Assembly (NCBI GenBank): GCA_028716825.1
Contig: JAQUPA010000003.1
Location: forward strand, 4,680-44,693
DNA from: Candidatus Paceibacterota bacterium
GTDB lineage: Bacteria; Patescibacteriota; Minisyncoccia; Minisyncoccales; GCA-002788555
Length of the DNA: 40,014 nucleotides
Direction of reading: 5' to 3'
The notes below the pieces were generated by a model. The model was given only the letters and a program-made list of their open reading frames with translations. It was not told the origin of the DNA and did no database searches. The number at the start of each line of letters is the position of its first letter. Position 1 is the stretch's first letter. Position numbers and translations under genes: made by a program. Positions 22,390-30,568 of the stretch are shown piece after piece.

Positions 22390-23946
22390 ATGGATTCCCA
22401 GCTTACATTAAAAAAATCCCACGGAATAAAAGTCAGGTTTGCTCCTTCTCCAACAGGATACTTGCACCTTGGGGGAGCAAGAACTGCTTTATTTAATTAT
22501 CTTTGGGCAAAAAAGAACCAGGGGACTTTTATTTTGCGCATAGAAGATACTGACAAAGAAAGATCAAAAGAAGAATTTGAAAAAGATATAATAGAAAACC
22601 TTAAGTGGCTTGGAATAGCCTGGGACGAAGGACCAGAAATTGACTCAAAACAAACTGGAAAAGAAGTTGGAGAAAACGGTCCCTACAGACAATCTGAAAG
22701 AGAAAAAATTTACAAAAAATATATAAAAAAACTATATGATGATGGATTTTTGTATTGGTGCTTTTGTACAAAAGAAGAACTTGAAGCGCAAAAAGCAGAC
22801 CAAGCAGCAAGAGGAGAATCTCCAAAATATATTGGCGGTTGTAAAAACATTAAAAAAGAAGAAGCAGAAAAACTTAAAAAAGAAGGCAAAACAGCGGTTT
22901 TGAGAATAAAGTGTCCAACAAAAACTATTTCAATTAATGATGCTATAAGAGGAAAAGTTGAATTTGATACATCCTTGCTTGGTGACTTTGTAGTAGCCAG
23001 GGATTTTAAAACACCCCTATATAACTTGGCAGTTGTAATTGATGATCATGAAATGAAAGTTAATTACATAATCAGGGGAGAGGACCACCTTTCAAATACT
23101 CCAAAACAAGCTGTTTTGCAAGAATCATTAAATTTCCAAAATCCAAAATATGCCCATATTCCTTTAATTTTAGCAAAAGACAGATCAAAACTTTCAAAAA
23201 GACATGGGAGCTTTGCTGTAGAGGACTTTAAAAAAGAAGGATACCTTGCAGAAGCTATTGTAAACTATTTAGCGCTTCTTGGTTGGAATCCAGACACAGA
23301 AGAGGAGTTCTTTTCTTTAGAAGATTTAATCCAAAATTTCTCAATTGAACAAGTTCAAAAATCAGGAGCTGTCTTTAATAAAGAAAAATTAGACAATATA
23401 AATAGCTATTATATTAAAACCAGTCCAAAAGAAGATATTGCTGAAAAATGCATTCCTTTTTTGGAAAAAGCAGAACTTATTGAAAAAACAAAAAACGGAG
23501 CAATAAAAGAATTTAAAATAAAAGAAACTGAGGAGATTATTGATATAAATTTTCTATCAAATGTTGTAGCTTTGTTCCAGGAAAGAATGAAAAAATTATC
23601 TGAAATTGCCTCACTTTCTGATTTTTTCTTCAAAAAGGAACTTAGCTATGGAAAAGACCTTTTAAAATGGAAAGGAGCTGACTTTGTTGACATTCAAAAA
23701 AACCTGAAAGAGTGTTATAATATATTAGAAAAGTTTAAGGAAGAGGAATGGAACAGAGAGAAAATAGAAGAAGTTTTAATGGATGTGGCAGAAAAAAAAG
23801 AGAACAGGGGAGTATTTTTGTGGCCAATAAGGGCTGCCTTAAGCGGAAAAGAAGCTTCACCCTCGCCGTTTGAAATCGCAGAAGTTTTAGGAAAAGAAAA
23901 AACCCTTGAAAGAATTCAAAAATCAATTAAAATTCTTAATGAATAA
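22390..23946 (+). CDS. gltX: Glutamyl-tRNA synthetase
   Basis: Charges tRNA-Glu, and perhaps tRNA-Gln when GlnRS is absent. From ATG 22390 the product is 518 residues: KVRFAPSPTGYLHLGGARTA (HIGH), RIEDTDKERS, YWCFCTKEEL, FVVARDFKTPLYNLAVVIDDHEM, RGEDHLSNTPKQ and SKLSKRHGSF (KMSKS equivalent). The C-terminal anticodon domain is complete (GVFLWPIRAALSGKEASPSPFEIAEVLG). Upstream in-frame extension to 22315 would overlap the prepilin gene and is rejected. The next gene begins at or just after its stop. Confidence 0.95.
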   Translation: MDSQLTLKKSHGIKVRFAPSPTGYLHLGGARTALFNYLWAKKNQGTFILRIEDTDKERSKEEFEKDIIENLKWLGIAWDEGPEIDSKQTGKEVGENGPYRQSEREKIYKKYIKKLYDDGFLYWCFCTKEELEAQKADQAARGESPKYIGGCKNIKKEEAEKLKKEGKTAVLRIKCPTKTISINDAIRGKVEFDTSLLGDFVVARDFKTPLYNLAVVIDDHEMKVNYIIRGEDHLSNTPKQAVLQESLNFQNPKYAHIPLILAKDRSKLSKRHGSFAVEDFKKEGYLAEAIVNYLALLGWNPDTEEEFFSLEDLIQNFSIEQVQKSGAVFNKEKLDNINSYYIKTSPKEDIAEKCIPFLEKAELIEKTKNGAIKEFKIKETEEIIDINFLSNVVALFQERMKKLSEIASLSDFFFKKELSYGKDLLKWKGADFVDIQKNLKECYNILEKFKEEEWNREKIEEVLMDVAEKKENRGVFLWPIRAALSGKEASPSPFEIAEVLGKEKTLERIQKSIKILNE

Positions 23947-23953
23947 TAATTAT

Positions 23954-25186
23954 ATGAGATTAAAGCTAAAATATATTCTCATTATCCTGCCAATTCTAAT
24001 TGGAGCGTCTTTAATTTTTAAAGTTAATCTTTCCCAAGCCAGTTGCAGCTCACAAGAAATATCCCAATTAATGAAAGAATATGAAAAATGTGGAGCAGAT
24101 GTAAATTGTTTAATAAATCTTTTAAACAGACTGGAAGCTTGTGAAACAGAAACGCAGGAAAAAGAACAAGAAGCAGCAGCAAAAGCAGCAAAATTTCAAA
24201 ATAGAGTTGATAACCTTGCAAGTTCAATTAGCGAAAAAAATGCCAGTATTTATTCTCTTAATTCAGAGATTGCAAATCTTGAATATGAGATAAATAAACT
24301 TTTTTCAGAAATAAAAACAATTGAGAAAAGAATGGCAAAAAATAAAGCTGTTGTAAAAACAGCTGTAAAGAATTTTTATGAATACGATAAAGAAAATATA
24401 ATAACTATAATTTTAGCGCAAAAGAGTATCTCTGGATTTTTTGATGAAGTTTTTTATGTAGGAAGCATACAAGAGAGGATTTCAAATATTGTAGCGCAAC
24501 TTAAAAAAGACAAAAAAACACTTAATAAAAAGAAGAAAGAATTAGCAAATAGAAAAGAAGTTCTTGAAATAAACAGGAACAGTTTAGTTTCTCAAAGAAA
24601 TACCCTTGCAAAGCAACAAGCAAAACAAAACGAACTTTTGAGTTCGGCTCAAGCCAATGAAGCAGGATATGAAAGCACGTTGGAAAAAATCAAAGAAGGG
24701 AAAAGCGTAATAGATGATAAAATGCGCAGCCTTGCTAGACAGTCTATTGACTTAATTATTGGTGGAGGAGGTGGTTATCCATACGCCGGACAATGCGGAT
24801 ATGACGATCCATGGAAGTTTCCTGCATGTCAATGTACTAGCTATGCAGCATGGAAGTGGTTTTCCTGGGGAGACAAATTTGGAGAAAAAAGTATGAAGGA
24901 TTATTTAGGACAAAGAAACGCTAAAAATTGGCCATGGATTGCTAGTAATTTGGGTTACAAGACTGGACATATAGCTCAAAGAGGAGCAATTGCTTCTTGG
25001 AACTTTGGTGAATATGGTCATGTTGCGATTGTTGAAAATGTATATAGTAATGGCTCAATTCGTATATCTGAATATAATTATGCAGCAACAGAAACTTATT
25101 CTATCAGAACAATTCCTAAAAGTTGGTATAACACTCCTAGCGACCCATATAAATACGCTACATTTATTTACCCTCGTTATGATTAA
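23954..25186 (+). CDS. Secreted coiled-coil CHAP-domain murein hydrolase (PcsB-like)
   Basis: A 410-residue exported protein. A signal peptide (MRLKLKYILIILPILIGASL to about residue 30) precedes a coiled-coil region (about 60-260), a Gly-rich linker GGGGGYPYAGQ, and a C-terminal CHAP amidase/endopeptidase domain with Cys in CQCTSYAAW (about 293) and His in YGHVAIVENV (about 355). The order coiled coil then CHAP matches PcsB-like septal hydrolases activated by FtsEX, which supports a role in daughter-cell separation; no ftsEX here. An earlier start at 23939 overlaps gltX and is possible. Confidence 0.88.
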   Translation: MRLKLKYILIILPILIGASLIFKVNLSQASCSSQEISQLMKEYEKCGADVNCLINLLNRLEACETETQEKEQEAAAKAAKFQNRVDNLASSISEKNASIYSLNSEIANLEYEINKLFSEIKTIEKRMAKNKAVVKTAVKNFYEYDKENIITIILAQKSISGFFDEVFYVGSIQERISNIVAQLKKDKKTLNKKKKELANRKEVLEINRNSLVSQRNTLAKQQAKQNELLSSAQANEAGYESTLEKIKEGKSVIDDKMRSLARQSIDLIIGGGGGYPYAGQCGYDDPWKFPACQCTSYAAWKWFSWGDKFGEKSMKDYLGQRNAKNWPWIASNLGYKTGHIAQRGAIASWNFGEYGHVAIVENVYSNGSIRISEYNYAATETYSIRTIPKSWYNTPSDPYKYATFIYPRYD

Positions 25187-25191
25187 AAAAT

Positions 25192-25500
25192 ATGTTTCCT
25201 TTTAGCTTACTAAGTCCAAAAAGATGGATTGAAAGTATTCTTGGAGTAATTTTAATTATTGCTTTAATTTTAATCCCTGGTTGGAAAACAATCTTCTCAC
25301 AAAAAAGCGTTAAACAATCTTGGCAGATTTTTTCAAGCAACCCTCTTGGCACAATAGGGAAATCAACCCAGGTTTCTTTTTATTACTACAGAAGTCTTGT
25401 TCAAAAAGAAACAAAAAAACAATTAGAAAATCTCCAAAAAGAAGTCCAAAAAGAAGCAATAAAAACTCTTGAAGAAAAGTCAGGAATAAAAATAAAATAA
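25192..25500 (+). CDS. Small single-pass membrane protein with coiled-coil tail
   Basis: Not recognised. The 102-residue product has a short N-terminal stretch (MFPFSLLSPKRWIESILG), one strong membrane segment (ILGVILIIALILIPGW), and a C-terminal helix rich in Lys, Glu and Gln that reads as a coiled coil. It starts 5 bases after the CHAP gene and is probably co-transcribed, so an envelope role beside that hydrolase is plausible. Its stop touches the stem of a minus-strand terminator. Confidence 0.6.
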   Translation: MFPFSLLSPKRWIESILGVILIIALILIPGWKTIFSQKSVKQSWQIFSSNPLGTIGKSTQVSFYYYRSLVQKETKKQLENLQKEVQKEAIKTLEEKSGIKIK

Positions 25501-25502
25501 GA

Positions 25503-25526
25503 GCCCCGACTAAAATAAGCCGGGGC
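25503..25526 (-). terminator. GC-rich terminator of the tiny minus-strand unit
   Basis: GCCCCG (25503-25508) pairs with CGGGGC (25521-25526), with an extra C-G pair inside. On the minus strand it is followed by CTTATTTTATTTTTATT. On the plus strand no T run follows, so it serves the minus strand. Confidence 0.75.
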
Positions 25527-25563
25527 ATGAACGGATGAGCCTATTATATGCCCGGCTCAAGGG

Positions 25564-25620
25564 CTAGGTACTGCATCCGCCGCTGCAATGTGCAACGCGC
25601 GGAATCATAAAGCGCTTCAT
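25564..25620 (-). CDS. Tiny ORF (18 codons) in an independent GC-rich unit
   Basis: The ORF encodes MKRFMIPRVAHCSGGCST. A near-perfect ribosome site, TAAGGGAGGTGAT, ends about 3 bases before the ATG, with the GGAGG core 7 bases upstream. A promoter (25654-25681) and terminator (25503-25526) bracket it, giving an RNA of roughly 150 bases. The peptide is basic with a C-x3-C end. The 3' half of the RNA can fold: CGGATG/CATCCG encloses GAGCC/GGCTC, and an alternative pairing would compete with the terminator. It could be a short peptide, a leader peptide, a structured RNA, or both. Sequence style resembles the 3931 unit. No family recognised. Confidence 0.5.
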   Translation of the reverse strand: MKRFMIPRVAHCSGGCST

Positions 25621-25653
25621 CCCATCACCTCCCTTAGAGAATTTTGTGTTTAA

Positions 25654-25681
25654 ATTTTAATAGATTAAAAACAAAAGTCAA
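25654..25681 (-). promoter_or_regulatory. Promoter of the tiny minus-strand unit
   Basis: Minus-strand TTGACT (25676-25681), a 16-base spacer, and TAAAAT (25654-25659). RNA would start near 25647. The prepilin array begins divergently at 25694, so its promoter must overlap or lie close. Confidence 0.55.
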
Positions 25682-25693
25682 ATAGCAACTTAA

Positions 25694-26596
25694 ATGTTTT
25701 TTCAAAAATATTTTCTAAAGTCAAAAAGAAAAAAACAATCTCAAAGATCTTTTGCCTTGCTAGATAAAAAAGATTATTTAAAAGGATTTACTCTCCTTGA
25801 GCTTCTCGTTGTAATCGCAGTAATTGCAATTTTAGCAGGTATAATAATAACTGCAGTATCTGATTCAAGAGAAAGAGCAAAACAAGTCAAAGGACTCCAA
25901 TTTTCTCAAAACATCAGAACCACTCTCTCAAACGAACTTGTGGCAGAGTGGAAATTTGACGAAGGAAGTGGAATTAGCACAAAGGATACAAGTGGGGAAG
26001 AAAACAATGGAACGCTCGTTAATAATCCAGTATGGACTGATCAAGGAAAAGTAAGGGGAGCACTGACGCTTGATGGAGGAACCGATGGTACTTATGATTA
26101 TGTTAGTTTTGGAAATAAAAATTCATTAAATGTTGCAGGTAGTAACATGACAATAGAAGCATGGATTAATCCTGCGGTTCTTGGCCGAACCCACAGTATT
26201 GCTTCGAAATGGTTTCCCTGGATTTTTCTTCTTAGCTCTTATAATAGATTATATTTTTATATGAGGAGAGCGGACAATACAGCTGATATTAGCGTAACTT
26301 CAACAGGAAGCATAAACTCTCCCAATAAATGGTACCATGTAGTTGTTGTTTACACTACATCAGATAATAAAGCCGCATTTTATATAAATGGTGAGTTTGC
26401 TGGTTCTCCTGTTCTTAGTGTTGAGCCAATGGAAACAGACACAGCAGCTACTGTAAGAGTAGGGGGTTATGGGAACACAACTAATTTCTTTAGAGGTAGT
26501 ATTGACGAAGTTCGTATTTATGGCAGTGCCTTAACTGCAAAACAAATTAAACATCTTTACGCAGAAAGTTTACCAAGACACCTTACTTCAAAATAA
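25694..26596 (+). CDS. Prepilin-type protein with LamG-like domain (copy 2, array gene 1)
   Basis: A 300-residue product and the first of five genes read in tandem. It is the only copy with the classical prepilin peptidase site, KGFTLLELL, after a long basic leader of about 30 residues. The helix reads FTLLELLVVIAVIAILAG, then the AVSDSRERAKQVKGLQFSQN linker type, then a LamG-like domain from VAEWKFDEGSG through DYVSFGNKNSLNV, MTIEAWINP, WYHVVVVYT, AAFYINGEF, to IDEVRIYGSALTAKQIK. The tail is LYAESLPRHLTSK. The stop TAA shares its last A with the next ATG, so translation is probably coupled. Confidence 0.88.
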   Translation: MFFQKYFLKSKRKKQSQRSFALLDKKDYLKGFTLLELLVVIAVIAILAGIIITAVSDSRERAKQVKGLQFSQNIRTTLSNELVAEWKFDEGSGISTKDTSGEENNGTLVNNPVWTDQGKVRGALTLDGGTDGTYDYVSFGNKNSLNVAGSNMTIEAWINPAVLGRTHSIASKWFPWIFLLSSYNRLYFYMRRADNTADISVTSTGSINSPNKWYHVVVVYTTSDNKAAFYINGEFAGSPVLSVEPMETDTAATVRVGGYGNTTNFFRGSIDEVRIYGSALTAKQIKHLYAESLPRHLTSK

Positions 26597-27402
26597 TGAA
26601 ACAAGATAACCAAAAATCTTTCACTCTCCTTGAGCTTCTTGTAGTAATTGCAATAATAGCAATCCTTGCAGGAGTTGTAATAGCTTCTGTAGTAGACTTA
26701 CGCCAAAGAGCCAAAGAATCCAAAGGAATGCAGTTTTCCCAGAATATACGTACTACTCTCTCAAATGAACTTGTAGGAGAGTGGACGTTTGATGAAGAAG
26801 CTAATCCGGGGAAAGATTCAAGTGAAGAAGGGAATAATGGAACAGTGAATGGTGCTACCTGGACTGAAGATGGTAAAGTCAGAGGAGCTTTGGATTTTGA
26901 TGGGACTGATGATTATGTAGATTGTGGTAATAAAGATTCTTTAAATATAAAAGACCAAACTCTTTCAGCCTGGATTTACGTTAAAGATAATAAGGTTGCA
27001 TCTCATTCAAGGATAATTGACAGAGGAGGTGCTAATTATAATACTATTCGCCTTTCTAATGGAAAACTTTATGCAAGATTTGATAATGAAACAACAATAT
27101 CTCACAAAAGAGCATCTACAGTTATAAATGAAGACCAATGGCATTATGTGGTAGCAACTTATGATGATTCAATAAAAACAACAAAACTTTTTATCGATGG
27201 GAATGAACCTTCTTATGGTATAGATATAACAGGATCGGGCACTAAAACGATGTATACAAGCAATCAAATAATTGGCGGTGGTTCTATTTATCCTTTATTT
27301 GGCTTCATCGACGAAGTTCGCATCTACAAAAGAGCGCTTACTGCAAAACAAATTAAACATCTTTACGCAGAAAGTTTACTAAGACATATTTCTTCAAAAT
27401 AA
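26596..27402 (+). CDS. Prepilin-type protein with LamG-like domain (copy 3, array gene 2)
   Basis: A 268-residue product with a very short leader (MKQDNQKS) before FTLLELLVVIAIIAILAG. It carries the second linker type, VVIASVVDLRQRAKESKGMQ. The LamG-like domain runs VGEWTFDEE, DSSEEGNNGTVNGATW, LDFDGTDDYVDCG, LSAWIYVKD, WHYVVATYDDS, to IDEVRIYKRALTAKQIK; tail LYAESLLRHISSK. It is one of the shorter domains. It joins the neighbouring copies by one-base stop/start overlaps at both ends. Confidence 0.88.
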   Translation: MKQDNQKSFTLLELLVVIAIIAILAGVVIASVVDLRQRAKESKGMQFSQNIRTTLSNELVGEWTFDEEANPGKDSSEEGNNGTVNGATWTEDGKVRGALDFDGTDDYVDCGNKDSLNIKDQTLSAWIYVKDNKVASHSRIIDRGGANYNTIRLSNGKLYARFDNETTISHKRASTVINEDQWHYVVATYDDSIKTTKLFIDGNEPSYGIDITGSGTKTMYTSNQIIGGGSIYPLFGFIDEVRIYKRALTAKQIKHLYAESLLRHISSK

Positions 27403-28292
27403 TGAATAAAGAATCCCAAAAATCGTTTACATTGTTAGAGCTTCTTGTAGTCATCGCAATAATAGCAATCCTAGCAGGAGTTGTAATAGCTTCTGTAGTG
27501 GATTTACGCCAAAGAGCCAAAGAATCCAAAGGAATGCAATTTTCACAGAACATTAGAACCACTCTCTCAAATGATCTTGTAGGAGAGTGGAATTTTGATG
27601 AAGGGATTGGAGTTGTAGCAAAAGATACAAGTGACGAAGGAAATGAGGGCAGATTATTTAATCTCTCTACCCAATGCACAAATCCTCCGACATCACCCTG
27701 TCCTACATGGACAGATGGAAAAATAAAAGGAGCACTTCAATTTTATGGTAATAATGGTTATGTTGATTGTGGGGATTCTAATGAACTAGATTTAAGCAAA
27801 GAAATAACAATCGAGGCGTGGATTTATCCAACCCCACCAACACTAACATATTATAGAGCAATAGTTGCAAAATATTCTCAATCAGATAATAAAAGAGCAT
27901 ATCAACTTATTGTGGACGAAGGCTATTCAAAATATTTAGGGCAAGGCACAATTCAGTTTTGGATAAGTTCTAACGGTTCTACATTAAGGGATCATGTTGA
28001 GGCACCAGGAGAATTAAATAAATGGCAACATGTGGTAGGAGTATATAATGGTTCAAAAATGACTATCTATGTAAATGGAGAATTAAAAGATGAAAAAAAC
28101 ACAACAATTAGCAGTATTTTTGTAACAGACAGACCCCTAAGAATTGGCTCTGATCAAGTTTTATCAAGATTCTTCTTAGGTAAAATTGACGAAGTTCGTA
28201 TTTATGGCAGTGCCTTAACTGCAAAACAAATTAAAAATCTTTACGCAGAAAGTTTGCCAAGACACCTTACTTCAAAAAATGAAACAAGATAA
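27402..28292 (+). CDS. Prepilin-type protein with LamG-like domain (copy 4, array gene 3)
   Basis: A 296-residue product. Leader MNKESQKS, helix FTLLELLVVIAIIAILAG, linker of the VVDLRQRAKESKGMQ type. The LamG-like domain starts VGEWNFDEG and includes a Cys-containing loop with STQCTNPPTSPCPTW, then YVDCGDSNELDL, ITIEAWIYP, WQHVVGVYNGS, and IDEVRIYGSALTAKQIK. At its end the shared tail runs on as LTSKNETR because the junction has one base less than the copy 2 to copy 3 junction. It therefore overlaps the next gene by 14 bases instead of one. Confidence 0.88.
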   Translation: MNKESQKSFTLLELLVVIAIIAILAGVVIASVVDLRQRAKESKGMQFSQNIRTTLSNDLVGEWNFDEGIGVVAKDTSDEGNEGRLFNLSTQCTNPPTSPCPTWTDGKIKGALQFYGNNGYVDCGDSNELDLSKEITIEAWIYPTPPTLTYYRAIVAKYSQSDNKRAYQLIVDEGYSKYLGQGTIQFWISSNGSTLRDHVEAPGELNKWQHVVGVYNGSKMTIYVNGELKDEKNTTISSIFVTDRPLRIGSDQVLSRFFLGKIDEVRIYGSALTAKQIKNLYAESLPRHLTSKNETR

Positions 28293-29076
28293 CCAAAAAT
28301 CATTTACATTGTTAGAGCTTCTTGTAGTCATCGCAATAATAGCAATCTTAGCAGGAATTGTAATGGTTGCGGTCTCTGATTCAAGAGAAAGGGCAAAACA
28401 AGCTAAGGGACTTCAATTTTCCCAGAATATACGTACTACTCTTTCCAATGAACTTGTAGGAGAGTGGACTTTTGACTCAAATACTATTAAAGAAAATCCT
28501 ATTGGATCTGGGATTTTTTATGCCCAAGATACAAGTGGTAATGGAAATCATGGAAGAATTTATGGTGATCCACAAAACCCTAGAGGCATTACAAGAGAAT
28601 GTTTAGAATTTAACGGAAATGACTATATTCAAATTCCAAACACTCCAAGTCTTACTCTTTCAGGATCAAACGAATCAGTTTTTCTTTGGGTAAAACATAA
28701 TAATAGTGATTATATTTTTTTTCAATCAAACGGTTGGTCAAGAAGACTTTTTAAAAACTATTGGGCTTTTTATAGTCCATTTACAACTTTTCAGTTAGGA
28801 AACTCCCATGATAATAATTGGCATTTGGTAGGTTATACAGCTTCGGGGCAAACAATAAAATCATATTTAGATGGTGACCTTCTTGAGACAAAAAACATTA
28901 CTTTATCTTCTTCGATTGGTTATTGGTGGCTTGGAAGAATTTGTTCAGGTAGTACTTGTGATAATTATTATAATGGTTATATTGACGAAGTTCGTATTTA
29001 TAATCGTGCTTTAACCGCAAAAGAAGTCCAACAACTTTACGCAAAAAGTCTACCAAGACATCTTTCTTCAAAATAA
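28279..29076 (+). CDS. Prepilin-type protein with LamG-like domain (copy 5, array gene 4)
   Basis: A 265-residue product. The leader MKQDNQKS is the same as in copy 3. DNA of the helix region matches copy 4 closely, but the linker switches to the VSDSRERAKQAKGLQ type of copy 2, so the N-terminal part is a mosaic. The domain reads VGEWTFDSN, QDTSGNGNHGRIYGDP, LEFNGNDYIQIPN, VFLWVKHNN, WHLVGYTASG, WWLGRICSGSTCDN and IDEVRIYNRALTAKEVQ; tail LYAKSLPRHLSSK. Two cysteines lie close together near the end of the domain and could form a disulphide. Confidence 0.88.
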   Translation: MKQDNQKSFTLLELLVVIAIIAILAGIVMVAVSDSRERAKQAKGLQFSQNIRTTLSNELVGEWTFDSNTIKENPIGSGIFYAQDTSGNGNHGRIYGDPQNPRGITRECLEFNGNDYIQIPNTPSLTLSGSNESVFLWVKHNNSDYIFFQSNGWSRRLFKNYWAFYSPFTTFQLGNSHDNNWHLVGYTASGQTIKSYLDGDLLETKNITLSSSIGYWWLGRICSGSTCDNYYNGYIDEVRIYNRALTAKEVQQLYAKSLPRHLSSK

Positions 29077-29915
29077 TGAATAATAATCAAAAATCATTTA
29101 CATTGTTAGAGTTACTTGTAGTAATCGCAATAATAGCAATTCTTGCAGGAGTTGTAATAGCTTCTGTAGTAGATTTACGCCAAAGAGCAAGAGAATCCAA
29201 AGGAATGCAGTTTTCTCAGAATATTAAATCCACTTCATCAGTAGACCTTACTTCTGAATGGAAATTCAATGAAGGCTCTGGAACCACAGTAAAAGATTCA
29301 AGTGGAAACGATATCACAGGAACAATTACAAATGCAACTTGGGTAGATGGTAAATTAGATGAAGCATTAAATTTTAGCGCAGACGAAAGTAAATTAATTA
29401 TTCCGGCAAATCCAATTTTTAATCCTTCTTCAGAAATTACCATTGAAGCTTGGATAAAATCAAACAGCACAACGAGACAACAAATCATAACAGAAGCTTA
29501 TGGTTATTGTTGCCACTCGGATAAACATTTTTTTATTCAAAGTAATCGATTATATTATTACGCCAGAGCTATTGGTACAGGAGGACATGCATATTCTTCT
29601 CAAGATCCAAATCTTTCAAGTAACAAATGGAACCATGTTGTTATTGCTGCAAAAACTAACGAAAGACCAAAATTTTATGTTAATGGCGAACTAAGAGATG
29701 ACCCTACCTCTACCCAAACATATAGCCCTGTAGGAATGCATTCTGGACTTTATTTAACAATAGGGTCTTCTTACAATGGTACGGGAAACCAAGTCTACGA
29801 GTTTCAGGGAAACATTGACGAATTAAGAACATATAAATCCAGCTTTACCGCAAAAGAAGTCCAGAAACTTTACACAGAAGGGGAGGGTAGGCACGTTGCA
29901 ACTAATGGCAAATAA
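29076..29915 (+). CDS. Prepilin-type protein with LamG-like domain (copy 6, last array gene)
   Basis: A 279-residue product. Leader MNNNQKS, helix FTLLELLVVIAIIAILAG, linker VVDLRQRARESKGMQFSQNI, then a change: KSTSSVDLTSEWKFNEGSG replaces RTTLSNELVGEW. The domain reads DSSGNDITGTITNATW, LNFSADESKLIIP, ITIEAWIKS, WNHVVIAAKTN, FYVNGELRDD and IDELRTYKSSFTAKEVQ, with tail LYTEGEGRHVATNGK. It is the most divergent copy, as expected for an array end less often exchanged. A bidirectional terminator follows at 30024. Confidence 0.87.
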   Translation: MNNNQKSFTLLELLVVIAIIAILAGVVIASVVDLRQRARESKGMQFSQNIKSTSSVDLTSEWKFNEGSGTTVKDSSGNDITGTITNATWVDGKLDEALNFSADESKLIIPANPIFNPSSEITIEAWIKSNSTTRQQIITEAYGYCCHSDKHFFIQSNRLYYYARAIGTGGHAYSSQDPNLSSNKWNHVVIAAKTNERPKFYVNGELRDDPTSTQTYSPVGMHSGLYLTIGSSYNGTGNQVYEFQGNIDELRTYKSSFTAKEVQKLYTEGEGRHVATNGK

Positions 29916-30023
29916 CTATAAAATAAATTAATCAACAAGAACAAATAACTAAAATTCTTTATAAAAACGATAAAAATATTCTAACAATCTTACAAAGATT
30001 AACCGAATAAAAGTAGGGAACTA

Positions 30024-30053
30024 AAAAAGCAGGGGAGAGAGCCTCTGCTTTTC
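30024..30053. terminator. Bidirectional terminator between the prepilin array and the minus-strand genes
   Basis: AAAAGCAGGGG pairs with CCTCTGCTTTT (one G-T pair) with a short loop. T-rich tails exist on both strands, so it can end the array and the gene at 30134. Confidence 0.8.
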
Positions 30054-30133
30054 TTTGTTTAATTATATAAATTTTATACCCAAACACTTTCTATTTAATA
30101 AAAATTCTGTTTGTATTGTTCTACCCTCGTGCC

Positions 30134-30478
30134 CTATTCCCCAACAGGAACATTTACGGGCGGTGGTGTTTCTGTAGTTGCTCCCGTAGTAGCTGGTGTC
30201 GTAACGGGCGGGGGAGTTTCTCCACCTTTAGTTTCTTTTACTGGAGCAGTAACAGGAGGAGGAGTTTCTTCTGATGATTGTGTCTCTTTTGACGTTGGTG
30301 TCTCTTCTGTGGTCTCAGAACTAAATGGTTTTTTTGCTACAATATACCAGGCAACGAAAATAATTAAAGCAAGTATAATTAATAAAATTAGAACTTTTGA
30401 TAAACACGAACCTCCTTTTTTTGATCTTTTGGAGTTTTTCTTTTTTAAAGTCTCCAGGGGTTTTTCTTTCTCGGCCAT
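30134..30478 (-). CDS. Single-pass membrane protein with Pro/Thr-rich tail
   Basis: Not recognised. The 114-residue product has a basic N-terminal region (about 25 residues, KKKNSKRSKKGG), one membrane segment (LSKVLILLIILALIIFVAWYI), and an external tail of about 65 residues rich in Thr, Pro and Glu with repeated ETPPPVT. The charge pattern predicts the tail outside. Such tails are often glycosylated or span the wall; that is inference. The neighbour at 30621 has the same plan. An AAAGGTCG box is 30 bases upstream. Confidence 0.6.
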   Translation of the reverse strand: MAEKEKPLETLKKKNSKRSKKGGSCLSKVLILLIILALIIFVAWYIVAKKPFSSETTEETPTSKETQSSEETPPPVTAPVKETKGGETPPPVTTPATTGATTETPPPVNVPVGE

Positions 30479-30508
30479 AATTTTAACTATTCAATAATAA
30501 AGTTTATA

Positions 30509-30516
30509 CGACCTTT
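30509..30516 (-). promoter_or_regulatory. AAAGGTCG leader box
   Basis: Minus-strand copy 30 bases before the ATG at 30478; AACT ... AGTT arms lie between box and start. Confidence 0.5.
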
Positions 30517-30568
30517 AAACTAATATTTTTATATTATAATATTTTACTAAGTTGATTCTCTTTGTCAA

